In this document: positions 47,701 to 57,766 of the stretch, piece by piece
Layout of the letters: every line of letters begins with the position of its first letter
Numbering within the stretch: position 1 is the first letter of the stretch
The notes under the pieces: model-generated
The model's database searches: none
What the model was told of the DNA's origin: nothing
The model's input: only the letters and a program-made list of their open reading frames with translations
Made by a program: the position numbers and the translations under genes
Origin: Shewanella electrica
GTDB taxonomy: Bacteria; Pseudomonadota; Gammaproteobacteria; Enterobacterales; Shewanellaceae
NCBI RefSeq assembly: GCF_022321485.1
Contig: NZ_JAKOGG010000015.1
Span: 1 to 64,000 of the forward strand
Direction: 5' to 3'
DNA: 64,000 nt

Positions 47701-48330
47701 TTAACGGTTGAGTAGGGTGGCTAATTGCTGTTGCAACTCGGCGACTTGTTGCTCAAGTTGCTCAACTCGTTGTTCCAGTGCCGATGACGGCGCAGCCGTG
47801 CTAGCGACAAACGGAATGTCACTGATGGTTGCGTCAACTTCACAAAAGGTATGCGCAAAGCGTTGTTCGCGTTTACCCGCTTCTTTGGCAAGTTGCACTA
47901 ACCAGCCGTTATCCAGCATCTTGCTCAGCGTTTGTTCCACCTGGGCGAGATCGCCAAATTCAAACAAACGCTGGCAGCGGGTGCGTAACTCACCCGCGGT
48001 TTGTGGACCGCGTAGCAGCATGACACAGATGATAGCGCGCTCTGCCAGCGAGAACTGTAAATCCGAAAATTCAGTATTACAGAAGCGATGCTGGTATTTG
48101 CTGACGCGACTGCCAAAGCCGCTAACCTCAGTCACTAAGCGTTGCTGCTCCAACAAGCTGATGGTGTCGAGCACTTCGGCTTCCGACAGTGACATCACCG
48201 GTTCGCGGCTGGTTTTTTGATTGCAGGCCAAGGTTAACGCATTCAGTGACAACGGATACTGTTCGGGAGTGGTGGTTTCTTTCTCCAACAAACAACCAAT
48301 GACTCGAGCTTCGTTCGCAGTGAGTTTCAT
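47701..48330 (-). CDS. YceH family protein (UPF0502)
   Basis: The 209-residue protein matches the YceH/DUF480 family: [18 protein letters not shown] at the start, then [20 protein letters not shown] and [12 protein letters not shown]. Two winged-helix domains are expected, so DNA binding is plausible, but no function is proven. The C-terminal 30 residues form a Leu/Gln-rich coiled coil ([19 protein letters not shown]). It lies 25 bases downstream of the cvfB-like gene. Confidence 0.92.
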   Translation of the reverse strand: MKLTANEARVIGCLLEKETTTPEQYPLSLNALTLACNQKTSREPVMSLSEAEVLDTISLLEQQRLVTEVSGFGSRVSKYQHRFCNTEFSDLQFSLAERAIICVMLLRGPQTAGELRTRCQRLFEFGDLAQVEQTLSKMLDNGWLVQLAKEAGKREQRFAHTFCEVDATISDIPFVASTAAPSSALEQRVEQLEQQVAELQQQLATLLNR

Positions 48331-48355
48331 TCATACTCCTTGAATGTTGTTAGTA

Positions 48356-49189
48356 TTATTTGGCTGCGTGCAGACCATCGTCGCTGATGGTAATTTCGCC
48401 GGCTTTATATAAGCCGCCAATCGCCTTTTTAAAGGCTTTTTTGCTCATGGCTAACTCGGCGTAAATCACTTCTGGCGCGGTTTTATCGCTAAACGGCAAA
48501 AAGCCATTAGCTTGTTTCAGGCGTTTAAGGATCAGTTGTGACTGTTTATCTAACTCTTGTTTACCACCTTGTTGCAGGGCGACATCGAGTTTGCCGTCAG
48601 CGCGAACTTGCTTGATAAAGGCTTTTACGGTTTGGCCGTAGCGCAAGTTGCGGAACACATCGCTGTTATGAATGACGCCCCAGTGTTGCTGATTAACGAT
48701 CACCTTGAAACCGAGATCGGATTTACCAGCGATAATCACTTCAACTTGCTCACCATTACGATAGTGCGCCGGGGTTTTATCGATGAACTTATCAATTTTG
48801 GCTGATGCCACAATGCGTTCATCGGCACGGTTAACATGCACGTATACCAAATAGCTACGGCCTTCTTCCGCTTTTTGCCGTTGTTCAGCAAAAGGTAAGA
48901 GCAGGTCTTTATCTAAGCCCCAATCGAGGAAGGCGCCATAAGCACCGGTGGCGATAGTTTGCAGATAGGCAAATTGGCCGACTTCTGCCAAGGGTTTACG
49001 AGTGGTGGCAATCGGGGTGTCTTCCGAGTCCAAGTAGATAAATACTTCGACTTCATCGCCGATTGCACAGTTTTCTGGCACGTACTTGCGTGGCAGCAGC
49101 ACTTGACCCAGTGCATCAGCATTTAAGTAGACGCCAAATTCCACCTGTTTAACGACTGGCAGGCGGCAAGTTTTTCCGAGTTCGACCAT
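48356..49189 (-). CDS. CvfB-like S1-domain RNA-binding protein (YitL family)
   Basis: CvfB-type proteins carry several S1-like RNA-binding domains and a C-terminal winged helix. From ATG 49189 this one has 277 residues: beta-rich S1 repeats (GVYLNADALGQVLLPRKY; AYGAFLDWGLDKDLLLPF; GFKVIVNQQHWGVIHNSDVF) and a C-terminal LAMSKKAFKKAIGGLYKAG winged helix. GGAA lies 8 bases before this ATG; the frame from 49213 adds eight residues. It heads the minus-strand run cvfB-yceH-ABC. Confidence 0.9.
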   Translation of the reverse strand: MVELGKTCRLPVVKQVEFGVYLNADALGQVLLPRKYVPENCAIGDEVEVFIYLDSEDTPIATTRKPLAEVGQFAYLQTIATGAYGAFLDWGLDKDLLLPFAEQRQKAEEGRSYLVYVHVNRADERIVASAKIDKFIDKTPAHYRNGEQVEVIIAGKSDLGFKVIVNQQHWGVIHNSDVFRNLRYGQTVKAFIKQVRADGKLDVALQQGGKQELDKQSQLILKRLKQANGFLPFSDKTAPEVIYAELAMSKKAFKKAIGGLYKAGEITISDDGLHAAK

Positions 49190-49317
49190 GGGGATTCCAT
49201 CAAAGAAAGTCATTTGCGGCGATTATAACGTAATGTGATGCTTAGCGGTGCTGAGAATTTGACTGATCAGCGTTTAAGTTCATTGGCGTAATCAGCTGAA
49301 TGCTTATTCAGTGTTCT

Positions 49318-49346
49318 TTGATTAACGCGCTGAATTTATGTAGTAT
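49318..49346 (+). promoter_or_regulatory. Candidate promoter of the polyamine operon
   Basis: TTGATT and TAGTAT are 17 bases apart. Initiation here would give a leader of about 465 bases before speE. Confidence 0.5.
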
Positions 49347-49575
49347 TTTTGGATGTTAAATCGCGCACAGTCATTACATGTTGGTATGTGCTGTAAAAAG
49401 CCTCGTTATCAGCAAGATTCATGCTTGATTTCTTGGTCTCAGCAAGGTTTAATTGCGCGGTTTTAGGGTGGTTAGACTGCGAGTCTAACTCTGGGTTATT
49501 AGGTTTTATGGTTTATGAGTCATTAACCGTATTCGTGTGGTTTCAATCGTACGGGGTTAAGAGGGTCTTTAGCTA
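49347..49575 (+). other. Structured leader upstream of the small ORF and speE
   Basis: This non-coding stretch holds an 8-bp hairpin GTTAGACT-GCG-AGTCTAAC (49471-49489) and weaker foldings such as ACAT/ATGT near 49376. It has no protein-coding frame of note. Together with the small ORF it forms an unusually long leader. Confidence 0.5.
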
Positions 49576-49722
49576 ATGCACAACCATTTATTTGCAGCAC
49601 TTTACCGAAAAGTGCCAGAAAACCTGGTAGCTGTCGGCGGTCATTACGATGACACTAGCTTGAAGCACCTCATTCTTATCCGCATTAATTCTGGCCGCGA
49701 AGAGGCCAACAATACCCGCTAA
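49576..49722 (+). CDS. Small ORF, possible leader peptide of the polyamine operon
   Basis: A 48-codon frame starts MHNHLFAALYRK and ends EEANNTR-stop. AAGAGGG lies 10 bases before the ATG, a good ribosome binding site. It ends 95 bases before speE; the gap holds a small hairpin (CTTTC-ATGCA-GAAAG, 49754-49768) and a T-rich tract (49786-49795), which resembles an attenuator weakly. The last codon is an Arg codon before the stop, as in the E. coli SpeFL leader peptide, but the sequences are otherwise unrelated. It could also be an ordinary small protein gene; I do not recognise it. Confidence 0.55.
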   Translation: MHNHLFAALYRKVPENLVAVGGHYDDTSLKHLILIRINSGREEANNTR

Positions 49723-49817
49723 TCTGTCGCTGGCGCGACACACTTTACCCGGTCTTTCATGCAGAAAGTCACTGGGGTTTATCCGTTTTCTTTTTAATCC
49801 GGTTCCGGACGAGTTAA

Positions 49818-50693
49818 ATGCAAGACAAAGTGATCTACTACGAAACGCTCCACCAAGGCTACGGCCAATATTTTGAAGTTGAACATGTGCTGTTTGAGCA
49901 GCGGACTGAACAGTGGCATTTGAGCATTTTTGAGACCAAGAGTCTTGGGCGAGTGATGGCGCTCAATGGTGCCATTCAAACCACGGAACGCGATGAATTT
50001 ATTTACCATGAGATGCTGACGCACGTGCCGTTATTAGCTCATGGACAGGCGAAAAAGGTATTGATTATTGGCGGTGGTGATGGCGGTATTTTACGTGAAG
50101 TGGCAAAACACCGTGAGCTAACGTCGATCACTATGGTCGAAATTGACGCCTCAGTGATTGAGATGTGCCAGACCTATTTCCCGAATCACTCAGCCGGGGC
50201 GTTTGATGATCCGCGGCTGAACTTGACGATCCAAGACGGACTTGAGTTTGTCCGTCAGTGTAATGAACAGTTTGATGTCATTATCTCAGACTGTACTGAT
50301 CCCGTTGGCCCGGGCGAGGTGCTGTTTAGTTCTGAGTTTTACCAAAACTGCCAACGGCTGTTAGCACCCAATGGCATTTTTGTGGCACAAAACGGCGTGC
50401 CGTTTTTACAGCCAGATGAGATCAGCAATACCGTACGCCGTATGCACTCTTACGTGACGGATTGCACCTTCTATATGACCGCTGTGCCTACTTACATCGG
50501 CGGCAATATGGCGTTTGTTTGGGCAACAGATAACCAGATGGCCAAGTCTGTTAGCTTAGATGAATTACAACTAAGATTTACACGGGCAGGGCTGGCGACC
50601 CGTTTCTATACGCCAGCTTTACATCAGGCAAGCTTTGCTTTGCCTGCTTACATTCAACAAGCGGTAGCGTCTGCGCTGACAGTTACCGAATAA
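49818..50693 (+). CDS. speE: Spermidine synthase
   Basis: SpeE transfers the aminopropyl group of decarboxylated S-adenosylmethionine to putrescine. The 291-residue protein (E. coli 288) has the SAM-like motif [15 protein letters not shown] (about 76-90), [10 protein letters not shown], and the catalytic [13 protein letters not shown] segment (about 157-169). It is the first structural gene of speE-speA-speD, so one cluster supplies both substrates. It starts 22 bases before speA with a normal arrangement. Confidence 0.96.
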   Translation: MQDKVIYYETLHQGYGQYFEVEHVLFEQRTEQWHLSIFETKSLGRVMALNGAIQTTERDEFIYHEMLTHVPLLAHGQAKKVLIIGGGDGGILREVAKHRELTSITMVEIDASVIEMCQTYFPNHSAGAFDDPRLNLTIQDGLEFVRQCNEQFDVIISDCTDPVGPGEVLFSSEFYQNCQRLLAPNGIFVAQNGVPFLQPDEISNTVRRMHSYVTDCTFYMTAVPTYIGGNMAFVWATDNQMAKSVSLDELQLRFTRAGLATRFYTPALHQASFALPAYIQQAVASALTVTE

Positions 50694-50715
50694 CCACTAT
50701 CACAGGCTGAATATA

Positions 50716-52629
50716 ATGAGTGATTGGTCAATTGATGATGCCCGTAACGGATACAACGTTGCGTACTGGAGTCAGGGATTTTACGGCGTAAACGACGGCG
50801 GTGAGGTGACGGTTTCACCCGATCCTTCTAACCCTAACAGTCGGATTAGCCTGAACGAATTAGCGAAAGACATGGTTAAGGCGGGCGTAAGCATGCCGGT
50901 GCTGGTGCGTTTTCCACAAATTCTGTGTCAGCGAGTAGATAACCTGTGCCAAGCGTTCAACCAAGCCATTGAACGTTATGAATACGGCGCAGATTATCTG
51001 TTGGTCTATCCCATCAAAGTAAACCAACAACAAGCCGTAGTAGAAGAGATTCTGGCGAGCCAAAAAAGCAAAGTTGTGCCACAACTTGGGTTGGAAGCGG
51101 GTAGTAAGCCTGAGTTGATGGCCGTATTGGCCATGGCACAAAAAGCTAGCTCAGTGATCGTCTGTAACGGTTACAAAGATAAAGAATATATTCGTCTGGC
51201 GTTGATCGGTGAGAAATTAGGCCACAAGGTCTACATCGTGCTAGAAAAAATGTCAGAGCTGAAAATCGTTCTGCGCGAAGCGGCTGAGCTGGGTGTAACC
51301 CCACGCCTAGGTCTGCGTGCGCGTTTGGCGTTCCAAGGCAAAGGTAAATGGCAAGCCAGTGGTGGTGAAAAATCCAAATTCGGTTTGTCTGCGGCACAAG
51401 TGTTGAAAGTGATCGACGAGCTGAAAGAAAACAATATGCTCGATTCACTGCAACTGCTGCACTTCCACTTAGGTTCGCAAATCGCCAACATTCGCGATAT
51501 CCGTCATGGGGTAGGCGAAGCGGCACGTTTCTACTGTGAACTGCGTAAACTGGGCGCCAAGATCGATTGTTTCGACGTCGGTGGTGGTTTGGCGGTGGAT
51601 TACGACGGTACCCGTAGCCAAAGTAACAACTCAATGAACTACGGTTTGACAGAGTACGCCAACAACATCGTTAGCACCTTGGCTGATGTGTGTGCTGAAT
51701 ACGAACAACCGGTTCCACGTTTGATCTCCGAATCTGGTCGTTATCTGACGGCGCACCACGCGGTATTGATCGCTGACGTTATCGGCACTGAAGCCTATGC
51801 ACCAGAGCAGATTACCGAGCCAGAAGAAGAGGCGCCACAACTGTTGCACAACATGTGGCAGTCTTGGTCTGACATCAGCGAACGCGGTGATTCTCGTGCC
51901 TTGATTGAAATCTTCCACGATACCCAATCAGACTTAGCTGAAGCGCATTCATTGTTTGCTTTGGGCCAACTGACCCTTGAGCAACGTGCCTGGGCAGAAC
52001 AGACTAATCTGCGCGTTTGTCATGAACTGCAAGGCCGTATGAGTGCCAAAAACCGTTACCATCGTCCCATCATTGATGAGCTGAACGAGAAACTGGCGGA
52101 TAAGTTCTTTGTCAACTTCTCGTTGTTCCAATCGTTGCCAGATGCTTGGGGTATCGATCAAGTGTTCCCGGTATTGCCACTGAGCGGTTTGGACAAAGCG
52201 CCAGAGCGCCGTGCGGTCATGCTGGACATCACCTGTGACTCGGACGGTACTATCGATCAATACGTGGATGGTCAAGGGATTGAAACTACCTTGCCAGTGC
52301 CAGCATGGAACAGCGAAAGCCCATATCTGCTCGGCTTCTTCTTGGTTGGCGCTTATCAAGAGATTTTGGGTGATCTGCACAACCTGTTTGGTGACACCAA
52401 CTCTGCGGTTGTTCGAGTGGATGAAAATGGTTTGCCAAGTATTGAAACTGTGCTGGCAGGCGATACCGTGGCAGATGTATTGCGCTATGTTAACTTGGAT
52501 GCGGTGTCGTTTATGCGCACCTACGAAGAACTGGTCAATACCCATATCGAGGAAGATGAACGCGCCGCGATTTTGGAAGAGCTGCACCTAGGTATCAAAG
52601 GTTACACCTACCTAGAAGACTTTGCTTAA
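50716..52629 (+). CDS. speA: Biosynthetic arginine decarboxylase
   Basis: SpeA makes agmatine from arginine, the first step to putrescine by the agmatine route. The 637-residue protein (E. coli SpeA 658) belongs to the group IV PLP decarboxylases: the PLP lysine is K101 in [11 protein letters not shown], with [25 protein letters not shown] and [10 protein letters not shown] further on and the catalytic [10 protein letters not shown] (about 497). Agmatine ureohydrolase is not in the window, so the next enzyme is encoded elsewhere. It follows speE by 22 bases. Confidence 0.97.
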   Translation: MSDWSIDDARNGYNVAYWSQGFYGVNDGGEVTVSPDPSNPNSRISLNELAKDMVKAGVSMPVLVRFPQILCQRVDNLCQAFNQAIERYEYGADYLLVYPIKVNQQQAVVEEILASQKSKVVPQLGLEAGSKPELMAVLAMAQKASSVIVCNGYKDKEYIRLALIGEKLGHKVYIVLEKMSELKIVLREAAELGVTPRLGLRARLAFQGKGKWQASGGEKSKFGLSAAQVLKVIDELKENNMLDSLQLLHFHLGSQIANIRDIRHGVGEAARFYCELRKLGAKIDCFDVGGGLAVDYDGTRSQSNNSMNYGLTEYANNIVSTLADVCAEYEQPVPRLISESGRYLTAHHAVLIADVIGTEAYAPEQITEPEEEAPQLLHNMWQSWSDISERGDSRALIEIFHDTQSDLAEAHSLFALGQLTLEQRAWAEQTNLRVCHELQGRMSAKNRYHRPIIDELNEKLADKFFVNFSLFQSLPDAWGIDQVFPVLPLSGLDKAPERRAVMLDITCDSDGTIDQYVDGQGIETTLPVPAWNSESPYLLGFFLVGAYQEILGDLHNLFGDTNSAVVRVDENGLPSIETVLAGDTVADVLRYVNLDAVSFMRTYEELVNTHIEEDERAAILEELHLGIKGYTYLEDFA

Positions 52630-52646
52630 CAGAGATTTTGTTAAAT

Positions 52647-52670
52647 AAAAGGGGCTGCCACGGCAGCCCC
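52647..52670 (-). terminator. Hairpin between speA and speD
   Basis: GGGGCTGC / GCAGCCCC (52651-52658, 52663-52670) has a T run only on the minus strand (TTTTATTT), so it looks like a minus-strand terminator. On the plus strand it could still slow transcription into speD. Confidence 0.5.
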
Positions 52671-52684
52671 ATCAGGTATGAAAG

Positions 52685-53614
52685 ATGTTTTTTGAAGGTT
52701 CAGAAAAAAAAATAGAACTCATAGTGACACCAGAAACGCCATCACTACGCTCGTTGGGACGACCTTTTTGGGAAACCATGGTAGGCAAGGCTCATGCGGA
52801 AATTTTATCCAGCGTAAGTAATGATGACTGCGACGCCTACCTGCTGAGTGAGTCCAGTTTATTTGTGTGGGACAACCATTTTTTAATGTTGACCTGCGGC
52901 ACCACCACCTTAGTGCATGCGGCGACACATTTTATTGATACCTTAGGTACCGATGCTGTGGCGTTTTTGAGCTATCAGCGTAAAAACGAGTATTTGGCCC
53001 ATCTGCAAACCTCCTCGTTTGAAGATGATCTCAAACTACTGCGCCAAAAAATCAGTGGTCATGCTTATCGTGTTGGTCATCTTGATTCGCACCATCATTA
53101 CATCTTTTACACCGATAAACCTTACCAAGCTGACCCGAGTGACATCACCAATGAGCTGCTGATGTATCACATCAGTGGTGACACGGCGGATTACCTGCGT
53201 TCCACCGGACAAAAGATTGAACAGATCCGTCAGCGGTTGCAGTTGAGTAGCTTACTCGGCGATTTTGCCATTGATGATTTCCTGTTTGAGCCATTTGGCT
53301 ACTCGGTCAACGGTATTCGCGGCAAAGAGTATTTCACTATTCACGTAACGCCGCAGGAAGATACCTCCTATGTGAGTTTTGAAACCAATCTGGCGCTGAC
53401 CGGTCAGCATAGCGAACTGTTTGCTGCGTTGTTACATGCGTTGCAGCCGGGCAGTTGGGATATTATCGGCTTCAACTCGCCCGCCAATACCCTCGGCTTT
53501 CCGGCCAATCACCGTTTAGGGTTGAGCAACATGACCTTAGAGCAAGGTTATGAACTCAGTTTTAGTCATTACCAACGCTGTGAGCACGAGTACCTATTGC
53601 CTACGCGGCTATAA
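52685..53614 (+). CDS. speD: S-adenosylmethionine decarboxylase proenzyme, eukaryotic type
   Basis: This pyruvoyl enzyme makes the aminopropyl donor for SpeE. The 309-residue protein matches the human AdoMetDC family rather than E. coli SpeD: the start MFFEGSEKKIE (cf. human FFEGTEK), the self-cleavage site LSESSLF with S57 as the pyruvoyl precursor, and TCGTTT with C71. The spacing of 14 between S57 and C71 equals that of human S68 and C82. E4 and E7 correspond to human E8 and E11. It completes the speE-speA-speD cluster. Confidence 0.92.
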   Translation: MFFEGSEKKIELIVTPETPSLRSLGRPFWETMVGKAHAEILSSVSNDDCDAYLLSESSLFVWDNHFLMLTCGTTTLVHAATHFIDTLGTDAVAFLSYQRKNEYLAHLQTSSFEDDLKLLRQKISGHAYRVGHLDSHHHYIFYTDKPYQADPSDITNELLMYHISGDTADYLRSTGQKIEQIRQRLQLSSLLGDFAIDDFLFEPFGYSVNGIRGKEYFTIHVTPQEDTSYVSFETNLALTGQHSELFAALLHALQPGSWDIIGFNSPANTLGFPANHRLGLSNMTLEQGYELSFSHYQRCEHEYLLPTRL

Positions 53615-53645
53615 TTGAAACCATTCTGTAGCGGAGAATTACAGC

Positions 53646-54287
53646 ATGTCTGACTTAAGCGACATTCGGCGTGAATATACCCAAGGTGGCTTACGCCGTG
53701 GGGATTTGCCCAGCGAACCTTTTAGTTTGTTTGAGCGCTGGATGCAGCAGGCATGCGACGCGCAATTAGTTGATCCTACCGCCATGGTGGTGGCGACGGT
53801 TGACAGCCAGCAGCGCCCATTTCAGCGCATCGTGTTGCTGAAACGCTTTGATGAACAAGGCTTTGTCTTCTTCACCAACCTCGGTAGCCGCAAGGCGCAG
53901 CAGATTGAGCACAATAGTGCCGTGAGTTTGCTGTTTCCGTGGCATGCGCTGGAGCGACAAGTGGCCGTTTCTGGTCACGCCACTAAGTTATCAACTGCCG
54001 AAGTGTTGAAATACTTCCTCTCTCGTCCTAAAGATAGCCAGATTGCGGCTTGGGTGTCGCAGCAATCGAGCAAAATTTCCGCTCGCCAAGTGCTCGAAGC
54101 TAAGTTTTTAGAGATGAAAAACAAATTTGCCCAAGGCGATGTGCCGGTGCCGTCATTTTGGGGCGGTTTCCGCGTCGTGCCCGACAGCATCGAATTTTGG
54201 CAAGGCGGTGAAAAACGTCTCCATGACCGCTTCCTTTATAGCCGTGACGCTGAACAAGGTTGGACAATTGACCGTTTAGCACCATAA
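53646..54287 (+). CDS. pdxH: Pyridoxamine/pyridoxine 5'-phosphate oxidase
   Basis: PdxH makes pyridoxal 5'-phosphate with FMN. The 213-residue protein (E. coli 218) has [17 protein letters not shown] at the start, then [28 protein letters not shown] and the C-terminal [11 protein letters not shown] and W-x-I-x-RLAP end. It lies 31 bases after speD. The neighbouring SpeA needs PLP, so the pairing is sensible, but shared control is inference. Confidence 0.96.
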   Translation: MSDLSDIRREYTQGGLRRGDLPSEPFSLFERWMQQACDAQLVDPTAMVVATVDSQQRPFQRIVLLKRFDEQGFVFFTNLGSRKAQQIEHNSAVSLLFPWHALERQVAVSGHATKLSTAEVLKYFLSRPKDSQIAAWVSQQSSKISARQVLEAKFLEMKNKFAQGDVPVPSFWGGFRVVPDSIEFWQGGEKRLHDRFLYSRDAEQGWTIDRLAP

Positions 54288-54381
54288 CGGACAAATCAAG
54301 TTGCAAGCCTCGATGTGCTGAACTAGGTTTAAATTATCAGTTCATGGCCAGATTTTCGGCACGTCAAAGCAGAGGCTTGCT

Positions 54382-54957
54382 ATGTTCACCAAATGGCTGT
54401 TGTCTGTCGCGCTACTCCTTACCAGTATGTCCAGTTGGGCTAATTGGCAATTCGTTCCCGAACATTCCACTGTTTATGCGATATCCACTAAAGCACAGCA
54501 TATTGCTGAGGTGCATAAGTTCTCAATCGCTTCAGCTACGCTGACACCGCAAGGACAGTTTTCGCTGGTGATTGAGCTAGCGTCAGTGGTTTCTGGTGTC
54601 GAGCACCGCAATCAGTTGCTACGAGATGTGTTGTTTGAAGTGGCGAAATATCCGCAGGCGACGTTGACCGCGGCAGTGGCCGAACAATGGCTGGCAGATT
54701 TGCCGCTGGCGCAGGTGGTGTCGTTATCGCTGCCCGCCAAGCTACAATTGCATGGTGTGCAGCAAATGTTGGCTTTGGAACTCAATGTGGTCAAACTCAG
54801 TGCTGAGCAGATTTGGGTGACCAATGCGCGGCCTGTGGTGCTGGATCTGGCGACATTCGGTTACACTAACGGACTACATAAGCTGGCGCAGTTGAGTAGC
54901 TTAGACAGTATTGCGGCGATGGTGCCGATGAGTTTCTCATTGTTGCTGCAGAAATAG
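54382..54957 (+). CDS. YceI family periplasmic protein
   Basis: The 191-residue protein has a signal peptide (MFTKWLLSVALLLTSMSSWA) and a lipocalin-like beta-barrel pattern of the YceI family (FVPEHSTVYAIST, HKFSIASATLTPQGQFSLVIELAS split over two lines, RNQLLRDVLFEVAKYPQATL). YceI proteins bind isoprenoid-type lipids; the ligand here is unknown. It is monocistronic between pdxH and the DUF3802 gene. Confidence 0.88.
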   Translation: MFTKWLLSVALLLTSMSSWANWQFVPEHSTVYAISTKAQHIAEVHKFSIASATLTPQGQFSLVIELASVVSGVEHRNQLLRDVLFEVAKYPQATLTAAVAEQWLADLPLAQVVSLSLPAKLQLHGVQQMLALELNVVKLSAEQIWVTNARPVVLDLATFGYTNGLHKLAQLSSLDSIAAMVPMSFSLLLQK

Positions 54958-55076
54958 CCCAACAAGCCAATGCTTGATCAATGTGTTACGCTTTTATTGT
55001 TTCATAATGGCCTTGATTCTATTAGTCTAAATGCTAATTCGTATTTGGCGACAACAATACTCAGTGAGTAGGTGAC

Positions 55077-55427
55077 ATGGTTACAGATAAAGACGGATAT
55101 GCCCATCTGATCCAATACTTAAGTGAAAATTTGGGATTGTTTACCAACGTCGGGGCCAACCCCGGTGAAAATACTGTGCTGGAGTTGTTTGAAGAGCAGT
55201 TAGCGGCGCAAATTATCATGATCTGTGGCCAGAATCCGGAGTTATCATTCAGCCAGCGTAATACGGTGATCCGTGAAATTGATGCGGTGGTGTACGACTT
55301 GGAAGAAGTGCTGGGTAAAATGGCTAATCAACATGCGACCACCGAGCAGATCCATTTCATCAGTGAATTTTCTGGCCTGATCAAAAATCTCTTTGATCAA
55401 GAGGTCAGTGACATGCTGAAAGCCTAA
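55077..55427 (+). CDS. DUF3802 family protein
   Basis: The 116-residue soluble protein begins MVTDKDGYAHLIQYLSENLG and is predicted mostly helical, matching the DUF3802 family of Shewanella and Vibrio, whose function is unknown. No signal peptide or membrane segment is present. It is a single gene ending in a strong bidirectional terminator shared with acs. Confidence 0.75.
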   Translation: MVTDKDGYAHLIQYLSENLGLFTNVGANPGENTVLELFEEQLAAQIIMICGQNPELSFSQRNTVIREIDAVVYDLEEVLGKMANQHATTEQIHFISEFSGLIKNLFDQEVSDMLKA

Positions 55428-55464
55428 TACTCACGTAGTTACTTGTGCGAATAAGCGCTAAAAG

Positions 55465-55491
55465 AAAACCCCTGACGAACAGGGGTTTTTT
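55465..55491. terminator. Bidirectional terminator between DUF3802 and acs
   Basis: CCCCTG / CAGGGG extended by AAAA/TTTT, with TTTTTT on the plus strand and TTTTCTTTT on the minus strand. Confidence 0.88.
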
Positions 55492-55514
55492 GTGTCTGTC
55501 GTTGCCGTGTTAGC

Positions 55515-57470
55515 TTATTCGGCGCGGTTCAAACGTGTCTCAATCAGCGTATCAATCACCCCTGGATCTGCCAGTGTTGAAGAATCGCCCAAATTGGTAA
55601 TCTCGTTGGCGGCAATTTTACGCAAGAAGCGACGCATAATCTTACCTGAACGGGTCTTTGGCAGGCCGGTGGCCCACTGGATTAAGTCTGGTGTTGCTAA
55701 CGCACCAATCTCTTTGCGAACCCATTGGCGTAACTCTTGGCGCAACGCTTCAGAAGGCTCTGTGCCTTTATTTAACGTCACATAGGCGTAAATGCCTTGG
55801 CCTTTAATGTCGTGCGGATACCCCACCACTGCAGCCTCGGCCACCATATCGTGTGCCACTAAGGCACTCTCAATTTCGGCAGTACCCAAGCGGTGACCAG
55901 ACACGTTAATTACATCGTCCACACGACCAGTGATCCAGTAATAACCATCTTCATCACGGCGGGCGCCATCGCCAGTAAAGTACATGCCGTGGAAGGTTTT
56001 AAAGTAGGTTAGGGCAAAGCGTTCATGGTCACCATAAACGGTACGCATTTGGCCGGGCCAAGAATCGAGGATCACTAAGTTACCTTCGGTCGCACCTTCC
56101 AAAATTGTGCCGGTGTTATCAACCAATGCTGGCTGCACGCCAAAGAATGGGCGAGTCGCCGATCCGGGTTTAGTATCGGTTGCGCCTGGCAGCGGCGTAA
56201 TCAAAATGCCGCCGGTTTCTGTTTGCCACCAAGTATCCACAATCGGGCATTGCTCATGGCCGATCACTTCGTGGTACCAACGCCATGCTTCAGGGTTAAT
56301 CGGCTCACCCACTGAGCCCATAATACGCAGTGAATCACCTTTATATTTGGCAAATTGCTCTTTGCCTTCTGCCATGAGGGCGCGGATCAGCGTCGGCGCG
56401 GTATAAAGAATGTTCACTTTATGGCGGTCAATCATTTCACCTAAGCGAGCTGGGCTAGGGGAGTTGGGCACCCCTTCGTGGATCAACACGGTGGCGCAGT
56501 TTGCCAGCGGTCCATACACCATGTAGCTGTGGCCGGTGATCCAACCCACATCGGCGGTACACCAGTAAACCTCACCCGGTTTGTAATCAAATACATATTC
56601 GTGGGTCATGGAGGCGTACACCATGTAGCCGCCGGTGGTGTGTAACACGCCTTTCGGGTTGCCCGTTGAACCTGAGGTATACAGCAAGAACAACGGGTCT
56701 TCAGCGCCCATCTCTTCTGGCTCACAAAATTCGGAGGCGGTTTCGGTTAATGAATGCCACCAGATATCGCGTCCTTCTACCCAATCAATGGAGTTGCCAG
56801 TGCGTTGCAGCACAATCACTTTTTCTACGGTGGTGACATCGGCATGGGTTAATGCTTCATCGATGTTACGCTTCAGCGGAATGTTGCGGCCGCCACGTAC
56901 GCCTTCATCAGCAGTCAGCACCACTTTGGATTTGCCATCTTTGATACGTGAGGCAATAGAATCCGGTGAAAAGCCGCCAAACACCACCGAATGAATGGCG
57001 CCGATGCGGGCACACGCCAACATGGCAACGGCAGCTTCTGGCACCATTGGCATATACATAGTCACAACATCGCCACGGCGTACGCCTTGACTGCGCAAGG
57101 CATTGGCAAACTTACAGACTTCGGTATGCAGTTGGCCGTAGGTGAGGGTACGCTGTTCTTTGGCATCATCGCCTTCCCAGATGATTGCCACTTTGTCGGC
57201 GTGTTGTGCCAGATGACGATCGACACAGTTCACTGAGGCATTGAGTGTGCCGTCATAAAACCATTGAATAGACAGGTTATGATCATCAAACGAAGTCTGT
57301 TTGATTTTGCTGTAAGGTTTAATCCAATCAATACGTTTGCCATGTTCACGCCAAAAGCCTTCAGGATTGACAATAGACTCCTGATACATGCGTTTATATT
57401 TGTCGTCGTTAATCAACGCGTTGGAAGCAATCGATTCTGGCACTTTATAAGTTGTCGGTTGGCTGCACAT
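55515..57470 (-). CDS. acs: Acetyl-CoA synthetase
   Basis: Acs activates acetate to acetyl-CoA through an acetyl-adenylate. The start at 57470 (behind GGGAAG) gives 651 residues, near the Salmonella length of 652. The AMP-binding motif [34 protein letters not shown] and the regulatory acetylation site K610 in [11 protein letters not shown] are all present. A longer frame from 57542 overlaps the upstream palindromes and is unlikely. It is divergent from crbS, whose product controls acs in related bacteria. Confidence 0.97.
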   Translation of the reverse strand: MCSQPTTYKVPESIASNALINDDKYKRMYQESIVNPEGFWREHGKRIDWIKPYSKIKQTSFDDHNLSIQWFYDGTLNASVNCVDRHLAQHADKVAIIWEGDDAKEQRTLTYGQLHTEVCKFANALRSQGVRRGDVVTMYMPMVPEAAVAMLACARIGAIHSVVFGGFSPDSIASRIKDGKSKVVLTADEGVRGGRNIPLKRNIDEALTHADVTTVEKVIVLQRTGNSIDWVEGRDIWWHSLTETASEFCEPEEMGAEDPLFLLYTSGSTGNPKGVLHTTGGYMVYASMTHEYVFDYKPGEVYWCTADVGWITGHSYMVYGPLANCATVLIHEGVPNSPSPARLGEMIDRHKVNILYTAPTLIRALMAEGKEQFAKYKGDSLRIMGSVGEPINPEAWRWYHEVIGHEQCPIVDTWWQTETGGILITPLPGATDTKPGSATRPFFGVQPALVDNTGTILEGATEGNLVILDSWPGQMRTVYGDHERFALTYFKTFHGMYFTGDGARRDEDGYYWITGRVDDVINVSGHRLGTAEIESALVAHDMVAEAAVVGYPHDIKGQGIYAYVTLNKGTEPSEALRQELRQWVRKEIGALATPDLIQWATGLPKTRSGKIMRRFLRKIAANEITNLGDSSTLADPGVIDTLIETRLNRAE

Positions 57471-57535
57471 AAATACTTCCCATTTCAGTGATGCGTGTCG
57501 CAAAAGTATGGTTTGTATACAGCTTTGCTCTCTAT

Positions 57536-57591
57536 TAGACATTGGTCTATTTATACTTATGTCTTATTTTTCAAAAGGATATAGACCAAAT
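57536..57591. promoter_or_regulatory. Palindromes between acs and crbS, candidate CrbR operator
   Basis: TAGAC-ATTG-GTCTA (57536-57549) is a perfect 5+5 palindrome. TTGGTCTAT and its complement ATAGACCAA (57542-57550, 57581-57589) form a larger inverted repeat. On the acs side the palindrome would overlap the -35 region of a weak promoter with TATACA as -10. The regulator is not shown; CrbR is inferred from the neighbour gene. Confidence 0.5.
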
Positions 57592-57766
57592 AATGCTGAG
57601 GCAACGGCGACATTTTAAACGGCAAAAAACCATGAAAAGTGCGAGAATTAGCGGCGATAACTATCCGTGTCATAAGGAATATTTCACCTTTGGACGTTTT
57701 GCGGTAGTTTATGGCTCAGAATACGCTGTTCACATAAAAATGCTGTACGCAGCAGCAACGGAATAG

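Noticed and set aside
57487-57502. Possible CRP site AGTGA-N6-TCGCA upstream of acs
   Set aside because: It matches 8 of 10 consensus half-site bases but lies only 17 bases before the acs start codon, over the likely ribosome binding region, so activation from there is implausible.
57542-57766. 74-codon frame directly before crbS
   Set aside because: It covers the divergent regulatory region including the palindromes, has mixed basic residues, and is not a recognisable protein.
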